Origin: Pseudomonadota bacterium
GTDB taxonomy: Bacteria > Pseudomonadota > Gammaproteobacteria > Burkholderiales > Gallionellaceae
Length of the DNA stretch: 24,094 nucleotides
Direction of reading: 5' to 3'
NCBI GenBank assembly: GCA_021783855.1
Contig: JAJXTL010000035.1
Location: 1 to 24,094 of the forward strand
The notes under the pieces are model-generated. The model ran no database searches. It was not told the DNA's origin and was given only the letters and a program-made list of their open reading frames with translations. Positions 8,014 to 16,565 of this stretch are shown piece by piece. A program made the position numbers and the translations under genes. Position 1 is the stretch's first letter. Every line of letters starts with the position of its first letter.

Positions 8014-8325
8014 ATGTCCGTATTAATTGCAAGCAAGATACAGAAAAACCCGAAGTACCTTCAACTGGTCAAAAAACGTAACACGCTGTCCTGGACACTG
8101 TCGGCCATTGTGTGCGTCATGTATTTCGGTTTTACATTGATGATCGCGTTTACGCCCGACATCCTCACCCAGCCCATCGCGCCTGACAGCGTCATTCCGG
8201 TCGGCATGCTGATGGGCGTTGGCGTGATCCTGGCATCATGCATCCTGACCGGCATCTACGTTTTTATTGCGAACCACACCTTCGATCCTATCGTCAACGA
8301 AATTGTTCGCGAGGCTTCAAAATGA
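8014..8325 (+). CDS. yjcH: DUF485 (YjcH-like) inner-membrane protein
   Basis: A 103-residue protein with two hydrophobic segments (about 31-50 and 65-92) separated by a short polar loop, typical of DUF485. Members are encoded directly before acetate permease genes; their function is not established, though they may assist or modulate the symporter. The start is ATG at 8014, with a strong GGAGGAAG ribosome-binding site six bases upstream; an earlier in-frame ATG at 7963 lacks one and would add a non-family extension. The stop overlaps the actP start by 4 bp (ATGA at 8322-8325), indicating translational coupling. Confidence 0.88.
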   Translation: MSVLIASKIQKNPKYLQLVKKRNTLSWTLSAIVCVMYFGFTLMIAFTPDILTQPIAPDSVIPVGMLMGVGVILASCILTGIYVFIANHTFDPIVNEIVREASK

Positions 8326-10028
8326 AATTAATAAAATCTGCTCTGCTGGCAATGTCAGCTTCCGTCGCGCTGCTCGCTGCAAATCTGTCCCGCGCAGCCG
8401 ATGCGGTCGTCGCAGCCGTACCTGCTGCTAATCCGCCGCTTAACTGGCACGCTATCGTGATGTTCCTGATCTTCGTTTCCATCACGCTGATCATCACCTA
8501 CTGGGCTGCGACCCGCACCAAAACGGCGAGCGACTTTTATGCCGCAGGACGCGGCATCACCGGATTCCAGAACGGCATGGCCATCGCCGGCGACTTCATG
8601 TCTGCCGCCTCGTTTTTAGGAATAGCGGCGCTGGTCTACATGAACGGCTTCTATGGCCTGATCTTTTCGGTGGGCTGGCTGGTCGGCTGGCCAATCATCC
8701 TGTTCCTGATCGCAGAACGGCTGCGCAACCTCGGCAAGTACACTTACGCCGACGTCGTCTCTTTCCGCCTCAAACAAGGTCCGGTGCGCACCATGGCAGC
8801 CATCAGTTCGCTGATCGTCGTCATCTGGTACCTGATCGGCCAGGCGGTCGGTGCGGGGCAGTTGCTGCACACGCTGGTGCCGCAGATTACCTACCGTGAG
8901 TCCATCGTCGTGGTCGGCGCGTTGATCATCATCTACGTCACCTTCGGCGGCATGAAGGCCACCACCTGGGTGCAGATCATCAAGGCAGGACTGCTGCTGG
9001 GCGGTGCAACCCTGATGGCGTTCGGCGTAATGGCGCACGAGGGTTTCAGCTTCGCGAAACTATTCTCCGATGCCGTTGCGATCCATCCCAAGCATCTGGA
9101 GATCATGAAGTCCGTGGTAAAAATCGGTGCACAGGCCAATCCGCTTGAGTCTATCTCACTGGGACTGACGCTGATGCTGGGTACCGCAGGATTGCCGCAC
9201 ATTCTGATGCGTTTTTTCACTGTCACCGATTCCAAAGCGGCGCGCAAGTCGGTGCTCTACGGCACCTGCTTCATCGGCTTCTTCTACATCCTGACCTTCA
9301 TCATCGGTTTCGGCGCTATCGTGCTGGTTGCCAACAATCCCGAGTATGTCGCCAACATCAGCAAAAGCGTGCTCGACCTGAAGGGTGGCGCGAACATGCC
9401 GGCGGTCTATCTGTCCCATGCAATCGGGGGTGACCTGTTCCTGGGCTTCATCGCTGCAGTCGCGTTTGCCACGATACTCGCCGTGGTATCCGGTCTGACA
9501 CTGGCCGGTGCATCGGCGCTGTCTCATGACATCTATGCTAACGTGATCATGAAAGGCAAAGCCTCCGAGAAGCAGGAAGTGTGGGTATCGAAGATGAGTG
9601 TGATCGCTCTTGGCGTGCTCGCCGTGCTGCTGGGCTTCGCCTTCGAGAAGCAAAACATCGCATACATCGTCGGTCTCACCTTCTCGATCGCCGCCTGCAC
9701 CAACTTCCCGATTCTGGTTCTGTCCATTTTCTGGCGCGGCCTGACCACACGCGGTGCGGTAATCGGCGGATACACCGGCATCATCGGTTCCATCGGCCTG
9801 CTGATCATCGGTCCTACGATATGGACCAAGGTTCTTGACATGGGACCGGCGCTCTTCCCGTATGACTTCCCGACCTTCGTCGTTCTGCCATTGGTGCTTA
9901 TCGTCGCGTATATTGCGTCGGTGACCGACAAGAGCGAAAGCGCGAAGAAGGAAAGGGCTGCTTTCGACGCACAAATGATCCGCGCCGAAACCGGCCTGGG
10001 TGCAGAAGCGGGTGCAGTCTCTCACTAA
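8322..10028 (+). CDS. actP: Acetate/cation symporter ActP (solute:sodium symporter family)
   Basis: A 568-residue sodium:solute symporter family permease that imports acetate and related short carboxylates with a cation. The N-terminus [20 protein letters not shown] is followed by RAADA, a plausible cleaved signal peptide as in other ActP proteins. About 13 hydrophobic segments follow, with family landmarks [32 protein letters not shown] split across the first core helices and [12 protein letters not shown] in the centre. The start is the ATG at 8322 overlapping the DUF485 stop; GAGG lies about eight bases upstream. A strong terminator follows at 10050. The C-terminal tail is charged and cytoplasmic. 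Confidence 0.93.
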   Translation: MKLIKSALLAMSASVALLAANLSRAADAVVAAVPAANPPLNWHAIVMFLIFVSITLIITYWAATRTKTASDFYAAGRGITGFQNGMAIAGDFMSAASFLGIAALVYMNGFYGLIFSVGWLVGWPIILFLIAERLRNLGKYTYADVVSFRLKQGPVRTMAAISSLIVVIWYLIGQAVGAGQLLHTLVPQITYRESIVVVGALIIIYVTFGGMKATTWVQIIKAGLLLGGATLMAFGVMAHEGFSFAKLFSDAVAIHPKHLEIMKSVVKIGAQANPLESISLGLTLMLGTAGLPHILMRFFTVTDSKAARKSVLYGTCFIGFFYILTFIIGFGAIVLVANNPEYVANISKSVLDLKGGANMPAVYLSHAIGGDLFLGFIAAVAFATILAVVSGLTLAGASALSHDIYANVIMKGKASEKQEVWVSKMSVIALGVLAVLLGFAFEKQNIAYIVGLTFSIAACTNFPILVLSIFWRGLTTRGAVIGGYTGIIGSIGLLIIGPTIWTKVLDMGPALFPYDFPTFVVLPLVLIVAYIASVTDKSESAKKERAAFDAQMIRAETGLGAEAGAVSH

Positions 10029-10049
10029 TTAAAAAACTGTATGAATAAG

Positions 10050-10077
10050 CCGCCGGATAATACCCGGCGGTTTTTTT
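10050..10077 (+). terminator. Intrinsic terminator of the DUF485-actP operon
   Basis: CCGCCGG (10050-10056) and CCGGCGG (10064-10070) form a perfect 7-bp GC stem with a 7-base loop, followed directly by seven T residues (10071-10077). It begins 21 bases after the actP stop. On the minus strand no T-run follows at once, so it mainly serves actP. Confidence 0.9.
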
Positions 10078-10089
10078 ACGCCAACAGTG

Positions 10090-10794
10090 TCAGAAACTTT
10101 CCAAAGATAAACGATACCTGCGCGCAAGGCCGGACAGACCAGCGTAACTCACCGTCCCCTTTGACATCCGTGCCTGTGCAATGGACACCAGCAGCAACTG
10201 TGCGGTGGCCAGCGCATCGGCTACGGCATTGTGGCGATCCTCATTGCGTATGGAAAAACGCATGGCCCAATCATCCAGCGTGCGGTGGCTGCGCATCAGT
10301 TCAGGCCACAGTGATGGCAAAACATACGCCAGATCCAGCCAGGGATGCCTGAAATTCAAACCCAGATGCTGTCGCATCGCGCGCCGGATCATGGTTTCGT
10401 CAAAGGCGACATGGAAAGCCACCAGCGGTGATTTGCCGAGATAGTCGAGAAACGCCAGCAAGGCATCGGCAGGCGGCGCGCCTTCTCGCTGAACTGCGCC
10501 GGAAATGCCGTGTATCAGGATGTTTTCGTGGCGGCTGATCTCGCGCTGCTGCAACACCACCGAAAAACTGTCACCCAGCGCAATGCGTCCGTTTACCACG
10601 GCCACTGCACCGATGGAAATGAGCGTGTCGTTCGCAAGGTCAAGCCCCGTAGTCTCGACATCCACCACCACGATGCGCTCCAACACTGCTGTCCGTTCAA
10701 CCTCCGGCAACGCGCTCCAACATGCCAGCCGTTCATTCTGTTGCGGACTCAAGTTTGGCTTCGAGCCGAACCAGCGTTGCAGCAGATTCTTCAT
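10090..10794 (-). CDS. DEDDh 3'-5' exonuclease (DnaQ / Pol III epsilon-like)
   Basis: A 234-residue protein with one RNase-T/DnaQ-fold exonuclease domain from about residue 40 to 205. The DEDDh residues are all present: Asp45 and Glu47 in VVDVETTG, Asp132 in AFDETMIRR, and His188 and Asp193 in RHNAVADALAT. It lacks the C-terminal region of true Pol III epsilon and probably acts as a separate nuclease on DNA, RNA or small nucleotides. Its ATG (10794-10792) overlaps the stop of the DUF294 gene by 4 bp, so the two are translationally coupled and presumably work together. This gene pair is, from memory, often found next to actP-type symporter genes. The gene converges on actP. Confidence 0.88.
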   Translation of the reverse strand: MKNLLQRWFGSKPNLSPQQNERLACWSALPEVERTAVLERIVVVDVETTGLDLANDTLISIGAVAVVNGRIALGDSFSVVLQQREISRHENILIHGISGAVQREGAPPADALLAFLDYLGKSPLVAFHVAFDETMIRRAMRQHLGLNFRHPWLDLAYVLPSLWPELMRSHRTLDDWAMRFSIRNEDRHNAVADALATAQLLLVSIAQARMSKGTVSYAGLSGLARRYRLSLESF

Positions 10795-12662
10795 AACTGA
10801 TAAATCTGCATCAGCTTGGCCTGCACCTTGCGCGCCTGACGAAACGCCTCCTTGAGAATGCGCCTGTCCAGCTCATTGAGTGAATCTGGATCAATCAGGT
10901 TATCCATCTCCGCTGCATGGTGATGGCGCAGGCGCAGCATCTGGATGTACAAAAACGCGTTGATCCAGCCTTCCGCCTCGTTCACGGACACATGCAAACT
11001 GACCGCGCTCCGGCGCAGACGTTCAATCGTGCTGGTATGAGACACGCCCGTCGCCAGGCTGAAAATACGCGCAGCATCCACGATCGGGGTGATGCCGTTA
11101 AGCTTGAGGTCAAGCGTGTGCTCTTTCCCCACCACGAAATCGCGCACTACACCCAGCGGCGGACGGTTGCGCAGCGCATTCTCCGCCATCTGATGCAGAA
11201 ACCGCGACTGGTCGCCAGCCACTCTGGCAAGCCACTGCCGCAACTCGTCGGCAAGCGCGTGCGCACCGTGCAGCGCCCTGAAATCGAAAAAGATTGTTGC
11301 ATGCAGCAGCGCCTCCGGCGTGCCGTTGGCGATCCAGTTCAGAAATACGGCTCTCCATTCCTCCAGCGACAAGCACCACGCGGGGTTCGATGCCATCACA
11401 TTGCCACGGCACAGGGGATACCCGCACAAAGCCAGCGTGTCATTGATGCGACGCGCCACCGGCAGCATTTGCCCGCGCACGTCGTCTGCCGTCATGCCGT
11501 CAGGCACAGTGAAGATGAGCGCGTTGTCCTGGTCGGTGCTCAGGGTCTGTTCAAAACGTCCTTCAGAGCCCAGCGCAATCCAGCAAAGCCGCCGATCCGC
11601 ATCGTCGATTCCGCTGGCTGCATATTCCAGCTCGATCACGCGCGCGGTCAGCTGGTCATTGAAGGTGGAAATGAACTGCGTCAGTTGCTCCGCCGCCACC
11701 CCTTGCGCCATCATGTTGTGCGCCATGCGCCGAATATCGGCAGCCGATTGCTGCAATTCTTCCAGCGTGTTGGCATGACGTATGCCCTGCCCTATCTGGC
11801 GCAGTCCTACCCGTTGCAGCGCGAACAGGTCTTTTTCGGAAACAATGCCTGCCAGTTGTTCGCCTTCAACCACCAGCACATGCCGAAATCCCTGTCTGGC
11901 CATGGCCAGCGCCGCATCGTAGGCCAGTGCATGTGGCGGCAAAGTCGTCAATTGCGTGGTCATGATGCCGATCACCGGCTGTTCAAGGTCGATCTGCGGC
12001 AAGGCGATCCGTTCCAGCACGTCCGGCAGCGTCAGTATGCCCAGCGGCCGTCCGCCCTCATCCACCGCAATCATCGAACCGATACGCGCCTCATGCATAC
12101 GTCTCAGAACTTCACGAACGCTGGTATCCGGCGCGCAAGTAACGGGCAAGTTGCGAATCAGCGCAGACAGCGGACTGGACAACGATTGCAGCTCCGTAGA
12201 AGATTGCGTGTACTGCGCCTGTATTACCTGTTTGGAATGCTCCAGCAGATTGGCGATACGGCGCGTGCAAAAATCCCTGAACGGCGCGCTCAAATCCAGC
12301 AGAGCATGAAAATCCGCAATCGGCAATTCATAGCAGAAGGTGTCCCGGCCCGCCCGATAGACGCTCGCCACCGGACGATGTGCCAGCAGCGCGCCCAGCG
12401 GAAAACATTCACCGACATTGAGTTCCAGCCAGGCATCCGCATCGCTGGCATGCGCGACATTCTGCTCGCCTTGCACCAGTCCCTGCTTGATGACCAGAAA
12501 ATTTTCGACCACGCCCTGCTCCGGCGAGAGTATCACCTCGCCTTGTTCGTAGTAGGCAAGCTGCATGTGCTCGACCATCCACGAAAGGTGTGTCGGTTCC
12601 ATCCTGTCGAACGGCGCATGGGCGGCAAAAAACGACAGCTGTAAGAAATAAATTGCGCTCAA
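10791..12662 (-). CDS. cNMP-binding / CBS-pair / DUF294 nucleotidyltransferase-like regulator
   Basis: The domain order is a cyclic-nucleotide-binding-like domain (about 25-135), two CBS motifs (about 165-285), a GlnD-like nucleotidyltransferase domain (DUF294) with GSEGR at 365-369 and catalytic-type Asp377/Asp379 in TDQDNALI, and a C-terminal helical substrate-binding domain (about 460-620). CBS pairs usually bind adenine nucleotides, so this looks like a sensor that may modify a partner protein; no substrate is proven. I chose the TTG at 12662, which has AGAGGTGG just upstream and gives 623 residues. Upstream in-frame ATGs at 12788 and about 12725 precede the TATAAT at 12695-12690, which would then lie inside the gene, and their extra residues do not look like the family. 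The exonuclease gene overlaps its stop by 4 bp. Confidence 0.85.
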   Translation of the reverse strand: MSAIYFLQLSFFAAHAPFDRMEPTHLSWMVEHMQLAYYEQGEVILSPEQGVVENFLVIKQGLVQGEQNVAHASDADAWLELNVGECFPLGALLAHRPVASVYRAGRDTFCYELPIADFHALLDLSAPFRDFCTRRIANLLEHSKQVIQAQYTQSSTELQSLSSPLSALIRNLPVTCAPDTSVREVLRRMHEARIGSMIAVDEGGRPLGILTLPDVLERIALPQIDLEQPVIGIMTTQLTTLPPHALAYDAALAMARQGFRHVLVVEGEQLAGIVSEKDLFALQRVGLRQIGQGIRHANTLEELQQSAADIRRMAHNMMAQGVAAEQLTQFISTFNDQLTARVIELEYAASGIDDADRRLCWIALGSEGRFEQTLSTDQDNALIFTVPDGMTADDVRGQMLPVARRINDTLALCGYPLCRGNVMASNPAWCLSLEEWRAVFLNWIANGTPEALLHATIFFDFRALHGAHALADELRQWLARVAGDQSRFLHQMAENALRNRPPLGVVRDFVVGKEHTLDLKLNGITPIVDAARIFSLATGVSHTSTIERLRRSAVSLHVSVNEAEGWINAFLYIQMLRLRHHHAAEMDNLIDPDSLNELDRRILKEAFRQARKVQAKLMQIYQL

Positions 12663-12689
12663 GGGGCCACCTCTGTTGTGGAAGTTCGC

Positions 12690-12695
12690 ATTATA
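12690..12695 (-). promoter_or_regulatory. -10 hexamer upstream of the DUF294 gene
   Basis: A perfect TATAAT on the minus strand lies 28 bases before the proposed TTG start, giving a leader of about 20 bases that includes the ribosome-binding site. No good -35 is seen at 16-18 bases, so activation by a regulator is possible. Confidence 0.4.
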
Positions 12696-12845
12696 GCGGT
12701 GCCCCTTGCCGGCCAGCGTAAGCATCTTGACAACTGTGTAACACGCATATCGATTGCTGCCCCTGCACCGTCCCTCGATTTGATCCAACCTGGAAGACGG
12801 AACCGTCGGAAGTGCGCGTGAAAACCGTGTGCTGCCCCCAATACA

Positions 12846-13136
12846 CTACAAAATTCGGTTTCCAGCCGCCGTGTACACTGCCGAATCTTTGCGCTGCCCA
12901 ACCGCCACGATCAATACTTCAATCACATCTGCATTTACCCGGTACACAATCCGCGTGCTGCCGGTGCGGATGCGCCGACAACCGGCCAGTTGGCCAGACA
13001 GCGCTTTCCCAAGCTTGTCTGGTTCGCCGTTCTTAATTCGTTTATCGATCACCTTCAGAATAATACGTGCTTCGGATTGTCCGATGGCCTCAAGATCGGC
13101 AGCGACATCTTCGTGGTAAATAACGCTCCAAGTCAT
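12846..13136 (-). CDS. RelE/ParE-family toxin
   Basis: A 96-residue protein with the RelE/ParE pattern: an N-terminal strand (TWSVIYHEDVAADL), two helices, a central LSGQLAGCRRIRTGSTRIVYRV segment with basic residues, and a C-terminal strand ending in VAVGQRKDSAVY. RelE toxins cleave mRNA in the ribosomal A site and ParE toxins inhibit gyrase; the target cannot be chosen from sequence. The ATG (13136-13134) overlaps the antitoxin stop by 4 bp. The gene lies 183 bp upstream of the DUF294 start, on the same strand. It appears intact. Confidence 0.85.
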   Translation of the reverse strand: MTWSVIYHEDVAADLEAIGQSEARIILKVIDKRIKNGEPDKLGKALSGQLAGCRRIRTGSTRIVYRVNADVIEVLIVAVGQRKDSAVYTAAGNRIL

Positions 13137-13426
13137 TGCCCAACCTGTTCTTCAACTCCGAAACGCACCAGCATTTCCTCGTGGCTAACGGCTTTAGACC
13201 CATCGAATGTGGATATGCGTTCAGCAGCGACAGCGCCAATTCTCAAATCATCCAGCTCGTCCATCAATGCTTCGTAACGGTCAGCAGGGAGCAGGACGGC
13301 TGCAATGGTATTATTTTTCAAGACAACGTACTTGTCCTGTTCCCCATTTTCGATGCGATCAAAAATATCTTTTGCGCGACGCTGTATGTCGGTCACTGAA
13401 ATTGTTTCGCTGGTTCTTATTTCCAT
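13133..13426 (-). CDS. Phd/YefM-family antitoxin
   Basis: A 97-residue protein beginning MEIRTSETISVTDIQRRAKD, with the Phd/YefM DNA-binding fold (about 1-60, including YVVLKNNTIAAVLLPADRYEAL) and an acidic C-terminal tail that would wrap the toxin. It is the first gene of the module and should autorepress the promoter just upstream, jointly with the toxin. The start ATG at 13426 has AGGTG about five bases upstream. The tail from about residue 60 on (RIGAVAAERISTFDGSKAVSHEEM split here) is longer than in minimal Phd, as in several YefM-type partners of RelE/ParE. Confidence 0.87.
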   Translation of the reverse strand: MEIRTSETISVTDIQRRAKDIFDRIENGEQDKYVVLKNNTIAAVLLPADRYEALMDELDDLRIGAVAAERISTFDGSKAVSHEEMLVRFGVEEQVGQ

Positions 13427-13452
13427 GATACACCTCGCACTATTGATTATTA

Positions 13453-13488
13453 TTTGATAATTATCATATCAAAATAACAGAAGGTCAA
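13453..13488 (-). promoter_or_regulatory. Toxin-antitoxin promoter with overlapping operator
   Basis: On the minus strand, TTGACC (13488-13483) and GATAAT (13465-13460) are separated by 17 bases. An inverted repeat TTTGATA (13453-13459) / TATCAAA (13467-13473) with a 7-base spacer covers the -10, and a perfect palindrome TGATAATTATCA (13455-13466) lies within it. This is a typical layout for autorepression by an antitoxin. Confidence 0.75.
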
Positions 13489-13591
13489 GGTGAGTTTCGT
13501 GAAAAGGCGGCAAGAAAATACGGTATGACCGGCAGCCGGAGCGGGGACTTGAGTGACTGTCGCTCAAAGTCGCAGCACTGTAGGATGCGGT

Positions 13592-13684
13592 CGGGGTCGC
13601 CTTTCGCTCAAAACGACGAGCGCAACGCGCGACTATATTTTTAGGCGAAGACCCTTGCGGTCTTGCTGCCGGTCTGCCACCGGC
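13592..13684. repeat. Mosaic palindromic extragenic repeat, copy 2 (behind polA)
   Basis: It begins with CGGGGTCGCCTTT (13592-13604) and ends with GCTGCCGGTCTGCCACCGGC (13665-13684), both identical to the modules at 653-665 and 708-727. The centre differs from copy 1: hairpins CGCTC/GAGCG (13605-13622) and AAGACC/GGTCTT (13648-13664) replace the 14-bp stem. The end hairpin GCCGGT/ACCGGC (13668-13684) lies seven bases after the polA stop. It occupies the 3' side of polA as copy 1 does for ettA. Confidence 0.7.
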
Positions 13685-13690
13685 TCTCCT

Positions 13691-16537
13691 TTAGTGCGCC
13701 TCGTCCCAGTTCTTGCCGGAACCAAGCTCGACCAGCAGCGGCACGTTCAGTTCGGCGACATTGCACATCAGTTGCGGCAGCATATCCTTGACCAGCGCCA
13801 ACTCATCTTCCGGCACTTCCAGCACCAGCTCATCGTGCACCTGCATGATCAGGCGGCTGCGCAAATTCTCGGTTTCCAGCCAGCGCTGCACCACGACCAT
13901 CGCCAGCTTGATCAGATCGGCGGCTGTGCCCTGCATCGGCGCGTTGATCGCGGCGCGCTCCGCACCCTGACGCTTCATGCCGTTGCTGCTATTGATGTCC
14001 GGCAGCCAAAGCCTGCGGCCAAACACGGTTTCGACATAACCCTGATCCTTCGCCTGCAATCGCGTGCTGTCCATATAGTTCTTCACGCCCGGATAACGCG
14101 CAAAATACCGCTCGATGTAAGCCTGCGCCGCGCCCCGCTCGACGCCTAATTGCTTGGCAAGGCCGAAGGCCGACATGCCGTAGATCAGCCCGAAGTTAAT
14201 CACCTTCGCATAACGGCGCTGCTCGGACGTCACCTCAGACGGCGTTGTCATGAAAATTTCAGCGGCCGTGGCGCGATGGACATCCTCATTGTTGGCGAAG
14301 GCCTGCAACAGGCCTGCATCGCCGGACAAGTGGGCCATGATGCGCAACTCGATCTGCGAATAGTCCGCCGCCACGATAAAGCTGCCGGGGGAAGCGATAA
14401 AGGCTTCGCGGATGCGACGCCCCTCCGCGCTGCGTATCGGAATGTTTTGCAGATTGGGATCGCTGGACGCCAGCCGCCCCGTTACCGCCACCGCCTGCGA
14501 ATAGCTGGTATGCACGCGTCCGGTGCGGCGATTCACCATTTTCGGCAGCTTGTCGGTGTAGGTGGATTTGAGCTTCGCCATGCCGCGATATTCCAGCAAC
14601 AGCTTAGGTAGCGGATAATCGAGCGCCAGCTCCTGCAACACCTCTTCGTCTGTGGAAGGCGCACCGCTCGGCGTTTTTTTCTTCACCGGCAGCTTCAGTT
14701 TGTCGAACAGGATTTCCTGTATCTGCTTGGGCGAGTTCAGGTTAAAAGGTTGATCGGCGGCTGCAAACGCACGTCCTTCCAGCTCGATCAGCTTGACGCC
14801 CAGCTCGTGGCTCTGGATATGCAGCAGATTGCAGTCGAGCAACACGCCGTTGCGCTCCATGGTGTAGAGCACATGCATCGCCGGCAGCTCGATATCACGA
14901 TACACATGCTTAAGTCCGGACACTGGATCGATTTGCGGCGCAAGATTCTGATGCAGTTGCAAGGTGATATCGGCATCCTCGGCAGCGTAGTGGGTCGCGG
15001 TCGCCAGATCGACCTGATCGAAACAGATCTGCTTGGCCCCCTTGCCCGCCACCTCGGCATAACTGATGGTTTTTACGTTGAGATGGCGTAGCGCCAGGCT
15101 GTCCATATCATGCGACTTATGGCTCTCCAGCACGTAAGACTCCAGCAGCGTGTCGTCGTGTATGCCCGCCAGCTTGACGACGTGATTGGCAAAGATGTGT
15201 TTATCGTATTTCAGATTCTGCCCGACCTTCTTGTGTCCGGCGCTCTCAAGCCACGGTTTTAATTTGGTCAGCGTCTGGTCGCGATCCAACTGATCCGGCG
15301 CACCCGGATAGACATGCGCCAGCGGCAAGTAGGCCGCCTCGTGCGGCACAATGGCAAAGGAAATGCCGACCAGCTGCGCTTCCATCACATCAAGCCCGGT
15401 CGTCTCGGTGTCCAGACAGACCAGATCGGCGGCGAGCAGTTTTTCAAGCCATGCATCGAGCTGTTCATCGGTCAGGATAGTCTGGTAATGATTGCGGTCG
15501 GTACGGGTGGCTTCATCTGAAAAGGCCACTTCACCGCCCTCTCTTCCTTGCATGGGAAAAGTTGGAGAGGGGGCAGTGCGTTCATTACCCCCTCCCTCAC
15601 CCTCACCCTGAGAGGGTGAGGAAATAGAAAGCTCGCGCAGTCCTCGCGTGGGGGACGCCGTGTGGTGCCCAGCGGCTTCGCCGCTGACCTCACGCAGCCA
15701 TGTCTTGAATTCCAGCCGTTCATACAAGCGAGCCAGCTGCTCCCTGTCCTGCGGCGGAGCGATCATATCGCGATAAGGCGGCAATTCGGGCACATCGCAT
15801 TTCACGGTAATCAGGCGGCGAGCCTGCGGCAACCAGTCCAGCGCGGCTCTCAGATTCGCCCCCACCACGCCGCTTATCGTATCGGCATTGCGCATCAGAT
15901 TGTCCAGCGTGCCATGCTGGGCAATCCATTTCACCGCCGTCTTGGGGCCGACCTTTTCCACGCCCGGCACGTTATCCACGGTGTCGCCGACCAGCGCCAG
16001 ATAATCCACAATCAGCTCGGGCGGCACGCCAAATTTTGCTAAAACACCCTTCACATCCAGCACCTCATTGTTCATGGTGTTGACCAGCGTCACATGCTCG
16101 TCCACCAGCTGAGCCAGATCCTTGTCGCCGGTGGCGATGATGCAGCGTATGCCGTCCCTGGACGCCTGCCGCGCCAGCGTACCGATCACGTCATCCGCCT
16201 CCACACCGTCCACCATGGAAATTTTCCAGCCGGATGCGGCAATTGCCTGATGCAGCGGTTCGATTTGCTGCACGAGATCGGCGGGCATGGACGGGCGATG
16301 GGCCTTATATTGCGGATACCAGTCATCCCTGAAGGTTTTTCCTTTTGCGTCAAATACGCACAGGCTATAATCCGCCGGGTAATCCTGCCGCAGGCGGCGC
16401 AACATGTTGAGCACGCCGTACACCGCACCCGTGGGTTCGCCGTGGCGATTGCGCAGATCCGGCATGGCATGAAAAGCGCGGTAAAGAAAGGACGAGCCGT
16501 CCACCAGAAGCAGGGTTTTAGTTTTATCGGAACTCAT
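13691..16537 (-). CDS. polA: DNA polymerase I
   Basis: A 948-residue family A polymerase for Okazaki-fragment processing and repair. The 5'-3' exonuclease domain (about 1-290) shows FDAKGKTFRDDWYPQYKAHR, GVEADD, TGDKD and GDTVDNVPGVEKVGPKTA. The 3'-5' exonuclease domain keeps Asp376/Glu378 (CLDTETTG), NLKYDKH and YAAEDAD, so proofreading should be active. The polymerase domain has motif A DYSQIELR, motif B RRYAKVINFGLIYG and motif C QVHDELV. An extra segment of about 40 residues (about 297-340, rich in S, G, E and P) lies in the linker between the two exonuclease domains and is encoded by palindromic repeat DNA (15537-15621). The ATG at 16537 has no clear ribosome-binding site; upstream is AT-rich. 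It diverges from the LOG gene with a 28-bp gap. Confidence 0.97.
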   Translation of the reverse strand: MSSDKTKTLLLVDGSSFLYRAFHAMPDLRNRHGEPTGAVYGVLNMLRRLRQDYPADYSLCVFDAKGKTFRDDWYPQYKAHRPSMPADLVQQIEPLHQAIAASGWKISMVDGVEADDVIGTLARQASRDGIRCIIATGDKDLAQLVDEHVTLVNTMNNEVLDVKGVLAKFGVPPELIVDYLALVGDTVDNVPGVEKVGPKTAVKWIAQHGTLDNLMRNADTISGVVGANLRAALDWLPQARRLITVKCDVPELPPYRDMIAPPQDREQLARLYERLEFKTWLREVSGEAAGHHTASPTRGLRELSISSPSQGEGEGGGNERTAPSPTFPMQGREGGEVAFSDEATRTDRNHYQTILTDEQLDAWLEKLLAADLVCLDTETTGLDVMEAQLVGISFAIVPHEAAYLPLAHVYPGAPDQLDRDQTLTKLKPWLESAGHKKVGQNLKYDKHIFANHVVKLAGIHDDTLLESYVLESHKSHDMDSLALRHLNVKTISYAEVAGKGAKQICFDQVDLATATHYAAEDADITLQLHQNLAPQIDPVSGLKHVYRDIELPAMHVLYTMERNGVLLDCNLLHIQSHELGVKLIELEGRAFAAADQPFNLNSPKQIQEILFDKLKLPVKKKTPSGAPSTDEEVLQELALDYPLPKLLLEYRGMAKLKSTYTDKLPKMVNRRTGRVHTSYSQAVAVTGRLASSDPNLQNIPIRSAEGRRIREAFIASPGSFIVAADYSQIELRIMAHLSGDAGLLQAFANNEDVHRATAAEIFMTTPSEVTSEQRRYAKVINFGLIYGMSAFGLAKQLGVERGAAQAYIERYFARYPGVKNYMDSTRLQAKDQGYVETVFGRRLWLPDINSSNGMKRQGAERAAINAPMQGTAADLIKLAMVVVQRWLETENLRSRLIMQVHDELVLEVPEDELALVKDMLPQLMCNVAELNVPLLVELGSGKNWDEAH
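15537..15621. repeat. Palindromic repeat insertion inside polA (in frame)
   Basis: Two dyads lie within the coding region: CCCTCTC (15537-15543) with GAGAGGG (15565-15571), and CCTCACCC (15601-15608) with GGGTGAGG (15614-15621). The surrounding CCCTCACCC/CCCTC tracts resemble the 33-bp unit at 17346-17378. The insert translates as S/G/E/P-rich sequence (SPSQGEGEGG and PSPTFPMQGREGG) in the interdomain linker and keeps the reading frame. Confidence 0.7.
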
Positions 16538-16565
16538 TTATATTTTAATCACTGAAGGTACTGAC

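Noticed and set aside
10917..12644. Long plus-strand frame (575 codons) opposite the DUF294 gene
   Set aside because: Shadow of a clearly coding minus strand; no domain, and the same His/Arg/Gln-rich composition.
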